This document shows positions 25,626 to 40,262 of a DNA stretch of 64,000 nucleotides, one piece after another. Where the stretch lies: assembly GCF_900111015.1 (NCBI RefSeq), contig NZ_FOFS01000006.1:1-64000 (forward strand). Reading direction: 5' to 3'. The notes beneath the pieces were generated by a model. It made no database searches. It was not told the origin of the DNA and saw only the letters and a list, made by a program, of their open reading frames with translations. The translations under genes were made by a program, and so were the position numbers. Position 1 is the first letter of the stretch; each line of letters starts with the position of its first letter. The stretch comes from Solimonas aquatica (GTDB lineage: Bacteria; Pseudomonadota; Gammaproteobacteria; Nevskiales; Nevskiaceae).

Positions 25626-26645
25626 TCAGCCCGCGGCGCTCAAGGCCTGCGCCAGCGCCAGCACCGACAGCGGGGCCGAGCCTTCGGCCTTGTTGCCCAG
25701 CGTGACATAAGCCGGATGGCCCGCACCCGTGGTGCCGGCGATCACCCGCGCCAGCTGCGCGCGCGTGTGCGGATCGGGGTCCACCAGCCGGTCGAAATTG
25801 CCGTAGAGGCGCTTGGCCTCCTCGTAGCCGTAAGCGCCATGCTTGCGATGCAGATTCCAGCGACAGACCAGCGGCCCCGGCCACAGCGCGCGCAGCGTCG
25901 GCAGCTGCGCTTCGATCTGGGGCATCTTGGCATGCAGGCCCAGACAGTAAGTGGCGCCGCAGGCGCGCAGCATCGTTGCCAGCTCGCGGCCCAGCAGCTC
26001 GCCGTTGCGCAGCTCCAGGGCCAGGATCAGCTCCGGCGAACGCACCCGCAGCTCGGCCAGCGGCAGCGCCGCCAGCATCGCCGCGATGCGCGCCAGCAGC
26101 GCCGGTGGATCGAGCAGCAAGGACTCGGGCAAGGGGCTGAGCTGAAACAGCAGCACGCCCAGTTTGGCACCCAGACCTTCACTGGCCGGCCGCGCGAAAC
26201 TCTCCAGGGCCAGATGCGGATCGAGAAAGCTGGCATTGCGCTGCAGGCCGCGTCCGTTCTCGCTGCGGATCAGGGCATCGGCAACCAGACTCGGCGCCTT
26301 CACCACGAAGCGGAAATCCGCCGGCACCTGCTGCGCGTACAGCGCGTACTGCGCCGCCGGCAGCGCCTGATAAAACGCGCGATCCAGACTTACGGTGCGC
26401 AGCAGCGGGTGTTGCGCATAGGCCGGCAGGCCTTTCTTCGACAAGAGCTGCGGCGAGTATTCGCGATCCCAGACCGTGCCGATCCAGCCGGGATAACTCC
26501 AGGACGAGGTGCCCAGGCGCAACGTCGCCGGCAGACGCGAGCGCAGCGGCTGCAGCAAGGGATCATGCGCCGCAGCCTGCACGCCGCCGCGCTTGCGCGC
26601 GGTCTGCGCTGCGGGGCGTTCCTCAGGAAACAGGGCGTCCTGCAT
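25626..26645 (-). CDS. DUF72 domain-containing protein
   Basis: A 339-residue protein of the DUF72 (YecE-like) family with a TIM-barrel-like fold: RLGTSSWSYPGWIGTVWDRE near residue 60, FRFVVKAPSLV, LGVLLFQLSPLPES, LALELRNGELLG and PLVCRWNLH. The biochemical role of the family is not established. It is preceded by a 54-base gap from the peptidase gene upstream on the same strand, and is followed by a 154-base gap with no gene. Confidence 0.88.
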   Translation of the reverse strand: MQDALFPEERPAAQTARKRGGVQAAAHDPLLQPLRSRLPATLRLGTSSWSYPGWIGTVWDREYSPQLLSKKGLPAYAQHPLLRTVSLDRAFYQALPAAQYALYAQQVPADFRFVVKAPSLVADALIRSENGRGLQRNASFLDPHLALESFARPASEGLGAKLGVLLFQLSPLPESLLLDPPALLARIAAMLAALPLAELRVRSPELILALELRNGELLGRELATMLRACGATYCLGLHAKMPQIEAQLPTLRALWPGPLVCRWNLHRKHGAYGYEEAKRLYGNFDRLVDPDPHTRAQLARVIAGTTGAGHPAYVTLGNKAEGSAPLSVLALAQALSAAG

Positions 26646-26699
26646 CGGCCTTCATTGCCACCGGATCTGCGGGTTCAGGCGCTGCGCGGCCATGGGCGT

Positions 26700-27656
26700 T
26701 CAGGACTCGCTATCGCCGTCGCCGAGCGTCGCCGGACAGGCGCCCTGCGCAGGCAATCCGGCTAGCGTGTCCGCCAGCGCGGCGGCATAGCGTCCCTGGC
26801 TGTCGAGGCGGCGCGCCGCTTCGAGATCGGCGATGGCCAGCGCCCGGCATTGCAGCTCGCCCAGCGCGCTCGCGCGGTTGTTGCGCGTGATGACGCTGTC
26901 CTGCAGCGCGATGGCCTTGCCGTAATAGCGCACGGCTGCGGCCCACTGCGCGCGCCGCGCCGTGACATTGCCGAGCGCCGTCCAGGCCAGGGCCGAGTCC
27001 GGCCAGCGCGCCACCGCCGCCTGATAGCCCTGCGTCGCCAGCTCGTAACGGCCCAGCGACTCGAAGGGCGCCACGGCCGCCAGCCACTGCTTCGGCTCGG
27101 CGCTGACCGGAATGCGGTCGAGCGCGCTGAGCACCACGGCCCATTGCTCGCTGTACGCCCAGCTGCGCGCCAGCGCGCCGGTGCTCATGATGGCGCGCCG
27201 GCTCGTTCCCGAGCGCAGCACATACGACGGCTCCTGCGGCGCATAACCCACCACCACCGCGTAATGCCAGACCGGCAGCCAGGAGAAACCCAGATTGAGC
27301 AGCAGCAGCACCGGCGTGCCGGCTTCGAGCTGCTGCACGATGGCTTCCTGCGTGCCCGGAATGCGCACCGCGACCCGCTCGTGCCGGCGTGCCGCGGCAA
27401 TCATTTCCGACTGCAGGCTGCCCTTGCGGTCCGGCAGATAGACTTCTGCCACCAGCGCATCAGGGCTGACCGTCACGCCGCTGGCATCGAGCGCCGTGGC
27501 GAGCGCCGCCGGCCCGCACTGATAACGCTTCTGCGGATGGAAGACGACCTCCTGCAGCTCCACCGCCCGACCCGTCGGCTGCGGCATCGGCGGCGCCGCC
27601 GCGCAGCCGGCCAGCAGGCCGGCCGCGAGCAGCCGCAAGGCGACAGCGCGCCTCAA
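26700..27656 (-). CDS. PA2778-type cysteine peptidase lipoprotein with TPR region
   Basis: A 318-residue lipoprotein (lipobox LLAGC) with an N-terminal C39-like papain-fold domain: catalytic Cys in KRYQCGPAALATAL and His in LPVWHYAVVVGYAP. A C-terminal tetratricopeptide-like region follows (YQAAVARWPDSALAWTALGN and on). It resembles the PA2778 family. The start is a TTG that overlaps the stop of the upstream PA2779-like gene, so the two are translationally coupled. It probably acts at the periplasmic face of a membrane. The substrate is unknown; a role in processing or export of a peptide or adhesin is possible. Confidence 0.86.
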   Translation of the reverse strand: MRRAVALRLLAAGLLAGCAAAPPMPQPTGRAVELQEVVFHPQKRYQCGPAALATALDASGVTVSPDALVAEVYLPDRKGSLQSEMIAAARRHERVAVRIPGTQEAIVQQLEAGTPVLLLLNLGFSWLPVWHYAVVVGYAPQEPSYVLRSGTSRRAIMSTGALARSWAYSEQWAVVLSALDRIPVSAEPKQWLAAVAPFESLGRYELATQGYQAAVARWPDSALAWTALGNVTARRAQWAAAVRYYGKAIALQDSVITRNNRASALGELQCRALAIADLEAARRLDSQGRYAAALADTLAGLPAQGACPATLGDGDSES

Positions 27657-28036
27657 AACGCTCTGAAGACGTGCGTCACGCCCAGCAGTTCGAGTATCAC
27701 CAGCACCAGAAACACGACGCCGAGCACCACGAACACTCCGTCGCCGCCTGCCGGCTGCTGATGGATGTTCTGCGCCAGCTCGCGCAGCTCCGCGGCGCTG
27801 AGCGAGGCCACCCGCGCCTGTGCGGCCACGACATCGACGCCGAGCTTTTCCATCTGCGCCATCACATCCTGCCGCTGCATGAACACCTGGACCGTTGCCA
27901 GATCATCGGCACGCGCCTGCGTATCGACCATCTGCTCGGTGCCGATGATGGCGGCCCGCGCCGGCGCGGGTGCGGTCACCAGCACGATTCCCATGCAGAG
28001 CATCCCGGTGAAAGCTCCGCGAGCCATTCCTTTCAT
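27653..28036 (-). CDS. PA2779-type small membrane protein
   Basis: A 127-residue protein with a signal peptide (MGIVLVTAPAPARAAIIGTE), a central acidic helix-rich region (ADDLATVQVFMQRQDVMAQM and ARVASLSAAELRELAQNIHQ) and a C-terminal transmembrane helix (VFVVLGVVFLVLVILELLGV). This layout is that of PA2779-family proteins, which are encoded with PA2778-type peptidases. It overlaps the next gene by 4 bases. It is probably the membrane partner or regulator of the peptidase. No biochemical role is known. Confidence 0.85.
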   Translation of the reverse strand: MKGMARGAFTGMLCMGIVLVTAPAPARAAIIGTEQMVDTQARADDLATVQVFMQRQDVMAQMEKLGVDVVAAQARVASLSAAELRELAQNIHQQPAGGDGVFVVLGVVFLVLVILELLGVTHVFRAF

Positions 28037-28178
28037 CTGTGTGCTCCTAGTGCCTGTAGTGCCTGGCCGTTTCCACGGCGCCGAAGAAGCTTGCGCAATT
28101 GCGCCAAGCCATGAGCCGCCAGGAAGACCATGCCCTCAGCACGCCTGCCTGCTGCAGCCCCCTGATCCTAGCCTCTGA

Positions 28179-31338
<3,160 letters not shown>

Positions 31339-31342
<4 letters not shown>

Positions 31343-32580
31343 GCCGCAGGCTGCAGGAGCGCGGCATTCGGCCGCGCCGCGCGCCAGGCGATCAGCGCCG
31401 CCAGCGCCGTGAAGCCGGCCGCCGCCAGCAGCGGCGCACCCGGTGCCTGCCAGCCATCGGCGATGGCATAGGCAAACAGCTGCGTGAAGAAGCCCGGCGC
31501 CATCAGTCCGGCGATGCCCATCATGCTGGCATTGGCGCCTTGCAGCAGGCCCTGCTCCTGCCCCGACACCGTGCGCGTCATCAGCGCCTGCAGCCCCGGA
31601 CCGACGAAACCGGCCAGCGCAAACACCGGCACCATCATCATGAACTGCGCACCGCTGCCGGCCAGACCGTAGCCGGCAAAACCGCAGCTGGCGAACAGCA
31701 GACCGATCAGCAAGGTGGCGCGCTCGCCGACGCGCGCCACCACCGGCTTCACCAGCAGGGCCTGCACGATGATGCTGCAGACGCCGGTCGCCGCCATCAT
31801 CAGCCCCAGCTCGCGCGCGTTCCAGCCATAGCGGTAGCTGGCATAGAGAATCGCGGTGCTGGGCAGCACGTAATGGGCGAACTGGAACAGGAAGTACACG
31901 CCGGCCAGGGCCTGCAGCTGCGGCGAGCGGCGCAGCAGGTGCAGCGCGCCCACCGGATTGGCGCGCGCCCAGGAGAAGCGCGGCGTGCGCCGCTCGCGCG
32001 GCAGGGATTCGGGCAGCACGAACAGGCCGTAGCAGGCATTGGCCAGCGCCAGCACGCCGGCCAGCGCGAAAGGCCAGCGCGGATCGTAGTGACCGAGCAG
32101 ACCGCCCAGCGCCGGTCCCGCCACGAAGCCGATGCCGAAGGCGGCGCCGAGCATGCCGTAGTAGCCGGCGCGCTGGTCGGGCGGCGTGACGTCGGCGATG
32201 TAGGCATTGGCCATCGAGAAGCTGGCCGAGGTGATGCCGCTGATCACGCGGCCCACGAACAGCCAGCCCAGGCTCGGCGCGATGGTCATGAACAGATAGT
32301 CCAGCCCCAGGCCGAAGCAGGACAGCAGGATGACCGGCCGGCGTCCGTAACGGTCCGACATCGCGCCCAGCAGCGGCGAGAAGATGAACTGCATCGCCGC
32401 CCAGGCCATGCCGAACAGGCCGTAGCTGCGCGCGGCGGCGGCGGTGTCCCCGTGCTGGAACTGCTCCACCAGCTTGGGCAGCACCGGAATGATGATGCCG
32501 AAGGCCAGCATGTCCAGCAGCACGGTGACGAAGATGAAGGCCACTGCGCCACGGCGCGGCGTCTGGGTTTCGGAACTCAT
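31339..32580 (-). CDS. MFS transporter, TetA/TCR type
   Basis: A 413-residue twelve-segment transporter of the major facilitator superfamily, TetA(TCR/MdtG)-like. Motif A appears as GAMSDRYGRRPVILLS after helix 2, and the first helix has DMLAFGIIIPVLPKLVEQF. It may export a drug or metabolite. A longer frame starts at 32715, but MSSETQTPRRGA at 32580 fits the family. The following S46 peptidase gene overlaps by four bases; that pairing may mean uptake or export of peptides, which I cannot decide. Confidence 0.9.
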
Positions 32581-32740
32581 GAGCAAGGCTTCCCCGGTAG
32601 TGCCGGCATTCTCACCGCAGCGCCGCCGGCAAGCCAAGCCAGAGACCCCGGGCGGTCGTGCCAATGCGTGGCGCCGCCGCTGCCCGCAAGCTTTCGCGGC
32701 ACAATCGTCAATCACATATTTTCAGGGGAGCTCTCGGCTC

Positions 32741-33289
32741 ATGATGATGTTCTGGCGCAGCCTGGCAATCTGGCTGAGCTTTCGCTGGCGTGCGCGCCTG
32801 CATGCGCTGGACAGCGGCTGTCTGCGCTATCGCGTGCTGCCGGGCGATCTGGACAGCAATCTGCATATGAACAACGGCCGCTATCTGTCGGTGGCCGATC
32901 TCGGCCGCCTCGACCACGGCCTGCGCAGCGGCGTCTGGTATCAGGCCCTGCGTCGCGGCTGGCGGCCGCTGGCCGGCGATGCCGATGCGCGCTTCTCGCG
33001 CTCGCTGCAGCCCTTCGAGCGCTACGAGCTGCAGACCCGGACTTTGGGCTGGGACCAGAAATGGATTTACTGCGAGCATCGCTTTGTGCTCGACAAGCGC
33101 GTCTGCGCCCTGGTGCTGGTGCGTTACCTGTTCGTCAGCCGCGAAGGCCCGGTGCCGCCGTCCAGGGCCATGGCCCTGAGCGGCGAGGAGCTGCAGACGC
33201 CCACCCTGCCCGACTATCTGATCCGCTGGAGCGAGAATCAGGATCGCATCAGCCAGCGCCTCAAGGCCGAAGCGCAGTCGCGCGCCTGA
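32741..33289 (+). CDS. Acyl-CoA thioesterase-like hotdog protein (THEM6-type)
   Basis: A 182-residue hotdog-fold protein of the thioesterase type. The signature DLDSNLHMNNGRYLSVADLG matches the 4HBT-like active region of THEM6/YbgC-type proteins. The N-terminus (FWRSLAIWLSFRWR) looks like a membrane-interacting helix. AGGGGAG lies 10 bases before the ATG. A fadH gene follows after 33 bases, so the two form an operon linked to fatty-acid handling. Confidence 0.85.
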   Translation: MMMFWRSLAIWLSFRWRARLHALDSGCLRYRVLPGDLDSNLHMNNGRYLSVADLGRLDHGLRSGVWYQALRRGWRPLAGDADARFSRSLQPFERYELQTRTLGWDQKWIYCEHRFVLDKRVCALVLVRYLFVSREGPVPPSRAMALSGEELQTPTLPDYLIRWSENQDRISQRLKAEAQSRA

Positions 33290-35374
<2,085 letters not shown>

Positions 35375-35474
35375 GCCGCCGGACCGGCGCCGTGGCAGCC
35401 GCTTTCATCCGACATTCACAGAAGCTGCCGCATCCTCCTGCCTTTGTGCGGTTCTCCATCACAGGTGCAGAGAC

Positions 35475-36053
35475 ATGGTCGCTGATATCAACGCCAGGAC
35501 GATTCGCGGCGCCCTCGCCGCCGGCACGCTGCTCGCCCTGAGCGCCTGTTTCACACCGCAGCCGCTGCGCGGCGATTTCGCGCCGCTGCGGCCCGATCAG
35601 GTGCAGGCCGGCGGCAACACCACGGTGCCGGTGCGCTGGGGCGGCACCCTGCTCTCGCTCAGCAATGAGCAGGGTCTCAGCTGTGTGGAGGTGCTGGCGC
35701 GGCCACTGGACAGCACCGGCAAGCCGCAGCCGGTCCAGCAGGACTACGGCCGCTTCCTGGCCTGCCAGCCCGGCTATCTGGATCCGCAGCGCTATGCCAC
35801 CGGCCGGGTGCTGACCGTGATCGGTTACGCCATCGGCCTGCAGCCGGCCCAGGCCGGGGCGAGCACCACGCGCCATGCCAGGCTCAAGGCCGAGCAGTTC
35901 TATCTCTGGCAGAGCCGTGGCGACGAGGGCGTCGTGTATCTGAGCGACCCTTACTTCTCGGCACAGCAGTATCCGCAGCCTTATTACGCGGCGCCCGAGG
36001 CGCAAGGCCAGGCCGCCGCCCTGCGTAAAACCCCGACAACGGCGGCCCCGTAG
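35475..36053 (+). CDS. slp: Slp family outer membrane lipoprotein
   Basis: A 192-residue lipoprotein of the Slp (starvation lipoprotein) family. Signal peptide and lipobox TLLALSACFTP, then PVRWGGTLLSLSNEQGLSCV, QQDYGRFLACQPGYLDPQRY and GRVLTVIGYAIG. The C-terminal part is tyrosine- and proline-rich (YFSAQQYPQPYYAAPE). The frame is open from 35325, but the chosen ATG gives the signal peptide. It sits in the outer membrane; function beyond stress association is unclear. Confidence 0.85.
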   Translation: MVADINARTIRGALAAGTLLALSACFTPQPLRGDFAPLRPDQVQAGGNTTVPVRWGGTLLSLSNEQGLSCVEVLARPLDSTGKPQPVQQDYGRFLACQPGYLDPQRYATGRVLTVIGYAIGLQPAQAGASTTRHARLKAEQFYLWQSRGDEGVVYLSDPYFSAQQYPQPYYAAPEAQGQAAALRKTPTTAAP

Positions 36054-36081
36054 CGGCCGCAAAAGCGTTCGCGAATCCGCT

Positions 36082-36107
36082 GCGGGCCTGATCCAGATCA
36101 AGCCCGC
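36082..36107 (+). terminator. Hairpin downstream of slp, possible terminator
   Basis: Arms GCGGGCctGATC and GATCaaGCCCGC pair with wobble around a CA loop, 29 bases past the slp stop. There is no T-tract, so termination is uncertain. Confidence 0.3.
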
Positions 36108-36245
36108 CGCGGCCCTGCCGCCCTGCGGCAGCACCATGCCGACAAGTGGGTCCGCAGGCGCAGGCACTCTCGCTAAGCTGCAAGTGCGTCGGAACATCTT
36201 GTGAAAGTCCCGGCGTACCCACTTGCATACCGATGGAAACCGCAC

Positions 36246-36653
36246 ATGAGCTTCATCAACTGGTCATCCGATATGTCCGTCAGCAGCCAGCAGATGGACA
36301 AGCAGCATCAGCGTCTGATCGACATCATCAACCGCTACCACGATGCGCTGGAAGCCGGCGTACCCCATGCGCAGCTGATGACGATTTTCAAGGAAGTGAT
36401 CAGCTACGCCGTCGAGCACTTCCGCGATGAAGAGCGCGAGATGGAGCAGCACCAGTACCCCAATCTGCAGCGCCATCGCCTGATTCACCAGAACCTCACC
36501 CAGCGCATCGGCGAGTTCGTCAGTGCCATGGACAAGCAGCAGCCCGGGGTGGAGCGGGAAATCCAGTTCTTCCTGAAGAGCTGGCTGACCGCGCACATCA
36601 TGGGCATCGACAAGCAGTACGCGCCCTATATGGTGAAGGCCGTCACAGCCTGA
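36246..36653 (+). CDS. Bacteriohemerythrin
   Basis: A 135-residue oxygen-binding protein with a non-heme di-iron site. Iron ligands are seen in QMDKQHQRLIDIINRYHDAL, AVEHFRDEEREMEQ, HRLIHQNL and HIMGIDKQY, in the usual four-helix order. It is expected to bind O2 for storage, delivery or sensing. I use the ATG giving MSFINWSSDMSV, which matches the family N-terminus; a GTG at 36201 is in frame. A second bacteriohemerythrin gene follows 94 bases downstream. Confidence 0.92.
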   Translation: MSFINWSSDMSVSSQQMDKQHQRLIDIINRYHDALEAGVPHAQLMTIFKEVISYAVEHFRDEEREMEQHQYPNLQRHRLIHQNLTQRIGEFVSAMDKQQPGVEREIQFFLKSWLTAHIMGIDKQYAPYMVKAVTA

Positions 36654-36747
36654 GCCCGACGGGCCACCGCGAAGGCTACAGACGGGCTCAGCGCCGACCG
36701 CTAAACAAAGGACCCTGACCCCGTTTTACCGCCGAGGACCGGCCGGT

Positions 36748-37455
36748 ATGAGCCTTCTAGTATGGACCCCCAGCCTGACGGTCGGACACGCCGTCATGGA
36801 CGAGCAGCACCGGCGCCTGTTTGCGGCGGCGCAGGCCTACGATCAGGCGCTGGATGAGCTGCAGGCCTTCTCGCATCTGCGCCAACGCTTCGATGAGGTG
36901 GCCTGCCTCGCGCTGCATCATTTCCGTGACGAAGAGCTGCTGATGCGTCAGGTCGGCTACCCCGACTTCACGCGGCATCACGCCATCCACGAACACCTGG
37001 TGGATCGCTTCGCCGAACTCAGCAGCGCCTTTCAGCGCGACCGGCCGCAGGTCGAGGACGAGGTCCGCCGTTTCCTGTGCCGCCTGTGTGGCGCACACAT
37101 TCAGATCGACAAGCAGTACACCCACTGCGTGCGACGCTCCGTCAGCCGCTGGCAACAAAAAAACAAGGCGCCTTCCGGCGCCTTGTCTGACTTCCCCAAC
37201 CAGCCTTCAATCGAACACGAAGCTTTCGATCGGCAGCTTGGTGAGCGTCTTGCTCGGCTTGACCATGGACGACGCATGGCCCTTGGCACGCGGCAGCAGA
37301 TGGTCGAAGTAAAAGCGGGCAGTGGCCAGCTTGGCCTTGTAGAACTCCGGCTTCTCGCTTCCGCCGTTGCCGATCTTCTCCGAAGCGATGGCAGCCTGCA
37401 GCGCCCAGAAGTAGGCCATCATCACGTAGCCCGAATACATCAGAAAATGATGTGA
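36748..37455 (+). CDS. Bacteriohemerythrin with long C-terminal extension antisense to the next gene
   Basis: The first 135 residues are a bacteriohemerythrin (HAVMDEQHRRLFAAA, ALHHFRDEELLM, HHAIHEHLV, HIQIDKQYTHC). The frame then lacks a stop codon and continues for about 100 residues through the terminator of the convergent acyl-CoA dehydrogenase gene and 249 bases of its coding region. The extension (from QQKNKAPSGALSD on) resembles nothing known to me and is probably a loss of the natural stop. The GAGGA before the ATG supports the start. Paralogue of the gene before it, with different iron-site spacing. Confidence 0.85.
   Translation: MSLLVWTPSLTVGHAVMDEQHRRLFAAAQAYDQALDELQAFSHLRQRFDEVACLALHHFRDEELLMRQVGYPDFTRHHAIHEHLVDRFAELSSAFQRDRPQVEDEVRRFLCRLCGAHIQIDKQYTHCVRRSVSRWQQKNKAPSGALSDFPNQPSIEHEAFDRQLGERLARLDHGRRMALGTRQQMVEVKAGSGQLGLVELRLLASAVADLLRSDGSLQRPEVGHHHVARIHQKMM
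37157..37185 (-). terminator. Rho-independent terminator of the acyl-CoA dehydrogenase gene
   Basis: On the minus strand a 9-bp stem (CAAGGCGCC/GGCGCCTTG, loop GGAA) is followed by seven T residues, 22 bases after the dehydrogenase stop. It is inside the extended hemerythrin frame. Confidence 0.85.
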
Positions 37456-39024
37456 GGCGGCGCTGACCGAGTCACGATCCTTGCGCGCGGTGAGCATCAG
37501 GCGCATGGTCAGCAGGTTCCACTCGGCCGCGTACTTGGCCAGCACCGTGGCATAACGGCGCATGCGCGGATTGCGCATGTTGTCCACGCTGAACTTGGCG
37601 ATCACCGCCGTGAACTCACGCACCGCCTTGCCGCGGGTCATGATCAGCACCTTGCGGCCCAGCAGATCCAGGGCCTGCACACCGGTGGTGCCTTCATAGA
37701 GCGTGGCGATGCGCGCGTCGCGCGCGATCTGCTCCATGCCATGTTCCTTGATGTAGCCGTGGCCGCCGAACACTTGGATGCCCTGGTTGGCCGCTTCCAG
37801 ACCCAGCTCGGTGAGAAAGCCCTTCAGGATCGGCGTGAAGAAGCCGAGCTTGTCGTCCCAGTACTTGTACTTCTTCTGGTCGCCTTCGACGATGCCATTG
37901 GTCATGTGGTCGGCGAGCTGCGCGGCGTAGTAGATCATCGCGCGGCCGCCTTCGGCGATGGCCTTCTGCGTGAGCAGCATGCGGCGCACATCGGCGTGAT
38001 AGATGATGGCGTCGGCGACCTTGTCCGGCTCCTTCTTGCCGGACAGCGCGCGCATCGAGCGGCGCTCCTTGGCATAGGCCAGCGCGCCCTGGAAGGACAG
38101 CTCGGCGTGGCAGATGCCCTGGATGGCGGTGCCGATGCGCGCGGTGTTCATGAAGGTGAACATCGCTTCCAGACCCTTGTTGGCCTCGCCGATCATCCAG
38201 CCCTGCGCGTTCTCGAAATTGAGCACGCAGGTGGCGGAGGCCTTGATGCCCATCTTGTGTTCCAGCGCCGAACAGACCACACCGTTGCGCGCGCCCAGCG
38301 AGCCGTCGGCGTTGGGGATGATCTTCGGCACGATGAACAGCGAGATGCCGCGCGTGCCCGGCGGTGCGTCGGGCAGACGCGCCAGCACGATGTGCACGAT
38401 GTTCTCGGTGAGGTCGTGCTCACCGGCGGAGATGAAAATCTTGGTGCCGCTGACGCTGTAGCTGCCGTCGCCGCGCGGCTCGGCCTTGGTCTTGAGCTGG
38501 CCCAGGTCGGTGCCGCAATGCGGCTCGGTGAGGCACATGGTGCCGGACCAGCGCCCTTCGGTGAGCGGCGGCATGTAGATCGCCTTGTGCTCGGGCGTGG
38601 CGTACTGCATGAGGGTGTTCATGCAGCCCAGGGACAGGCCCGGATACATGGAGAACGACCAGTTGGCGGTGCCGATCATCTCGGACTTCACCAGGCCCAG
38701 CGACATGGGCATGCCCTGCCCGCCGAACTCGGTGGGATGCGAGAGCCCCTGCCAGCCGCCGGAGGCATACTGCTCGTAGGCCTCCTTGAAGCCCTTGGGC
38801 GTGCGCACCTCGCCGTTTTCCAGCTTGCAGCCTTCCTCGTCGCCGGACAGATTCAGCGGCGAGAGCACCTCTTCGGCCAGCTTGGCGCATTCTTCGAGAA
38901 TGGCGCCGACGGTGTCCGGGTCCGCATCCTTGCCGTTGGGCAATTGCGCGTAGTGCGCCGGATAGTCGAAGACCTCATTGAGCAGAAAGCGCATATCGCG
39001 CAGGGGAGCCTTGTAAGCCGGCAT
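37207..39024 (-). CDS. Acyl-CoA dehydrogenase (long, 600-residue type)
   Basis: A 605-residue FAD enzyme of the acyl-CoA dehydrogenase superfamily with an N-terminal and C-terminal extra domain, as in DmdC/PA0506-like forms. Landmarks are SGTMCLTEPHCGTDLGQLK, TKIFISAGEHDLTENIVH and QIARDARIATLYEGTTGVQA (catalytic Glu region), then QALDLLGRKVL. It oxidises an acyl-CoA at the alpha-beta position; chain length cannot be told. It is divergent from the metallopeptidase gene. GAGG precedes the ATG, and the terminator at 37157 follows. Confidence 0.93.
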   Translation of the reverse strand: MPAYKAPLRDMRFLLNEVFDYPAHYAQLPNGKDADPDTVGAILEECAKLAEEVLSPLNLSGDEEGCKLENGEVRTPKGFKEAYEQYASGGWQGLSHPTEFGGQGMPMSLGLVKSEMIGTANWSFSMYPGLSLGCMNTLMQYATPEHKAIYMPPLTEGRWSGTMCLTEPHCGTDLGQLKTKAEPRGDGSYSVSGTKIFISAGEHDLTENIVHIVLARLPDAPPGTRGISLFIVPKIIPNADGSLGARNGVVCSALEHKMGIKASATCVLNFENAQGWMIGEANKGLEAMFTFMNTARIGTAIQGICHAELSFQGALAYAKERRSMRALSGKKEPDKVADAIIYHADVRRMLLTQKAIAEGGRAMIYYAAQLADHMTNGIVEGDQKKYKYWDDKLGFFTPILKGFLTELGLEAANQGIQVFGGHGYIKEHGMEQIARDARIATLYEGTTGVQALDLLGRKVLIMTRGKAVREFTAVIAKFSVDNMRNPRMRRYATVLAKYAAEWNLLTMRLMLTARKDRDSVSAASHHFLMYSGYVMMAYFWALQAAIASEKIGNGGSEKPEFYKAKLATARFYFDHLLPRAKGHASSMVKPSKTLTKLPIESFVFD

Positions 39025-39218
39025 GGCGATAACCTCGGTGGATCGTGTTTGCAGTGATGCGAATTGTGGCAGCGCAACATGGCGGCGGCATTGGCCTACA
39101 TCGCAGTGCGCTACGGCTATAGAGTAAGTCCGGCGCCCGTTGCCGCCGCCGGCGGCTTACCGGGGTCCGGTTTGCCCCGACTGGCGGTGGTGGCGGTGAT
39201 CGCGAAGGAGAAGGCAGC

Positions 39219-40262
39219 ATGGCGTCCGCAGCTGGCAGCATCGCCGCCCGCATCGACTTGAACAGCCTGCCCGAGGAGGCGCTGCTCAAGCTGCGCCTGT
39301 GCAGCCTGCCGCTGCAGATCGAGGACAGCTGGCTGCAGGCGCGCGTGGCGCAGCTGCACCGCGAACTGGCGGCGCGCGAGATCCGCTTCGCGCCGCGCTG
39401 CTTTCTCGCCGACGAGTGGCTCACGCCGGAGAACGAACCGGAAATCGGCATCCCCTTCTACCTGGCGCATCCACGCCTGATCGAGCTGCAGAAGAAGATG
39501 CTGCTGGAGGCCGAGGGCGAAACCCCCGAGTGGTGCATGAAGCTGCTGCGCCACGAGGCCGGCCATGCCCTGAGCTACGCCTACGGCCTGCACCGCAAGC
39601 GCAGCTGGCAGCAGGTGTTCGGCCACTCCTCGCAGGCCTACGAGGAAACCTACCGCTTCCGTCCCTACAGCAAGGCCTTCGTGCGCCACCTGGATTACTA
39701 CTACGCGCAGTACCACCCGGACGAGGATTTCTGCGAGACCTTCGCGGTGTGGCTGACGCCGGGTCTGGACTGGCGCAGGAAGTACCAGGGCTGGAAGGCC
39801 CTGGACAAGCTGCTGTTCGTGGACCGGCTGATGGCCAGCATCGCCGGCAAGGCGCCACAGAAAGCCCAGGGCCGGCAGTTCTGGAAGATCAGCAGCCTGC
39901 GCAGCACCCTGGGCAGCTACTACCGCAAGCGCCGCTACACCGAGGCCGAGGACTTCCCGGAATTCCACGACGCCAATCTGCGCCGCATGTTCGGCGCCGC
40001 CACGCCCGGCGCCAGCGGCGCGCGCGAGGTGGCGCGGCTGCTGCAGACACATCGCAAGTCCCTGCTGATCACGGTCAGCAGCTGGAGCGGCGAACGCCGC
40101 TACATGGTCAACGAGGTCTACAAGGCGATCCTGCAGCGCGCCCGCGCCCTGCAGCTGCTCACCGAAGACCCGGAGCCGGTGGCGGTGATGCAGCTCACTG
40201 CCTATCTCAGCAGCCTGATGATGAATTACCGCTACACCAACCGGCTGCGCGGGGAGGACTGA
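39219..40262 (+). CDS. Putative zinc-binding metallopeptidase
   Basis: A 347-residue protein with a gluzincin-like zinc site: HEAGH (H112, E113, H116) in KLLRHEAGHALSYAYG and a probable third ligand in DEDFCETFAVWL (E173). It matches the family annotated as putative zinc-binding metallopeptidase. There is no signal peptide, so it acts in the cytoplasm. AAGGAG lies 8 bases before the ATG. The stop and the next start share one base (TGATG), and the next gene is an ATP-grasp ligase. A ligase plus peptidase pair suggests making and trimming a peptide or peptide-like metabolite; this is inferred. Confidence 0.85.
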   Translation: MASAAGSIAARIDLNSLPEEALLKLRLCSLPLQIEDSWLQARVAQLHRELAAREIRFAPRCFLADEWLTPENEPEIGIPFYLAHPRLIELQKKMLLEAEGETPEWCMKLLRHEAGHALSYAYGLHRKRSWQQVFGHSSQAYEETYRFRPYSKAFVRHLDYYYAQYHPDEDFCETFAVWLTPGLDWRRKYQGWKALDKLLFVDRLMASIAGKAPQKAQGRQFWKISSLRSTLGSYYRKRRYTEAEDFPEFHDANLRRMFGAATPGASGAREVARLLQTHRKSLLITVSSWSGERRYMVNEVYKAILQRARALQLLTEDPEPVAVMQLTAYLSSLMMNYRYTNRLRGED

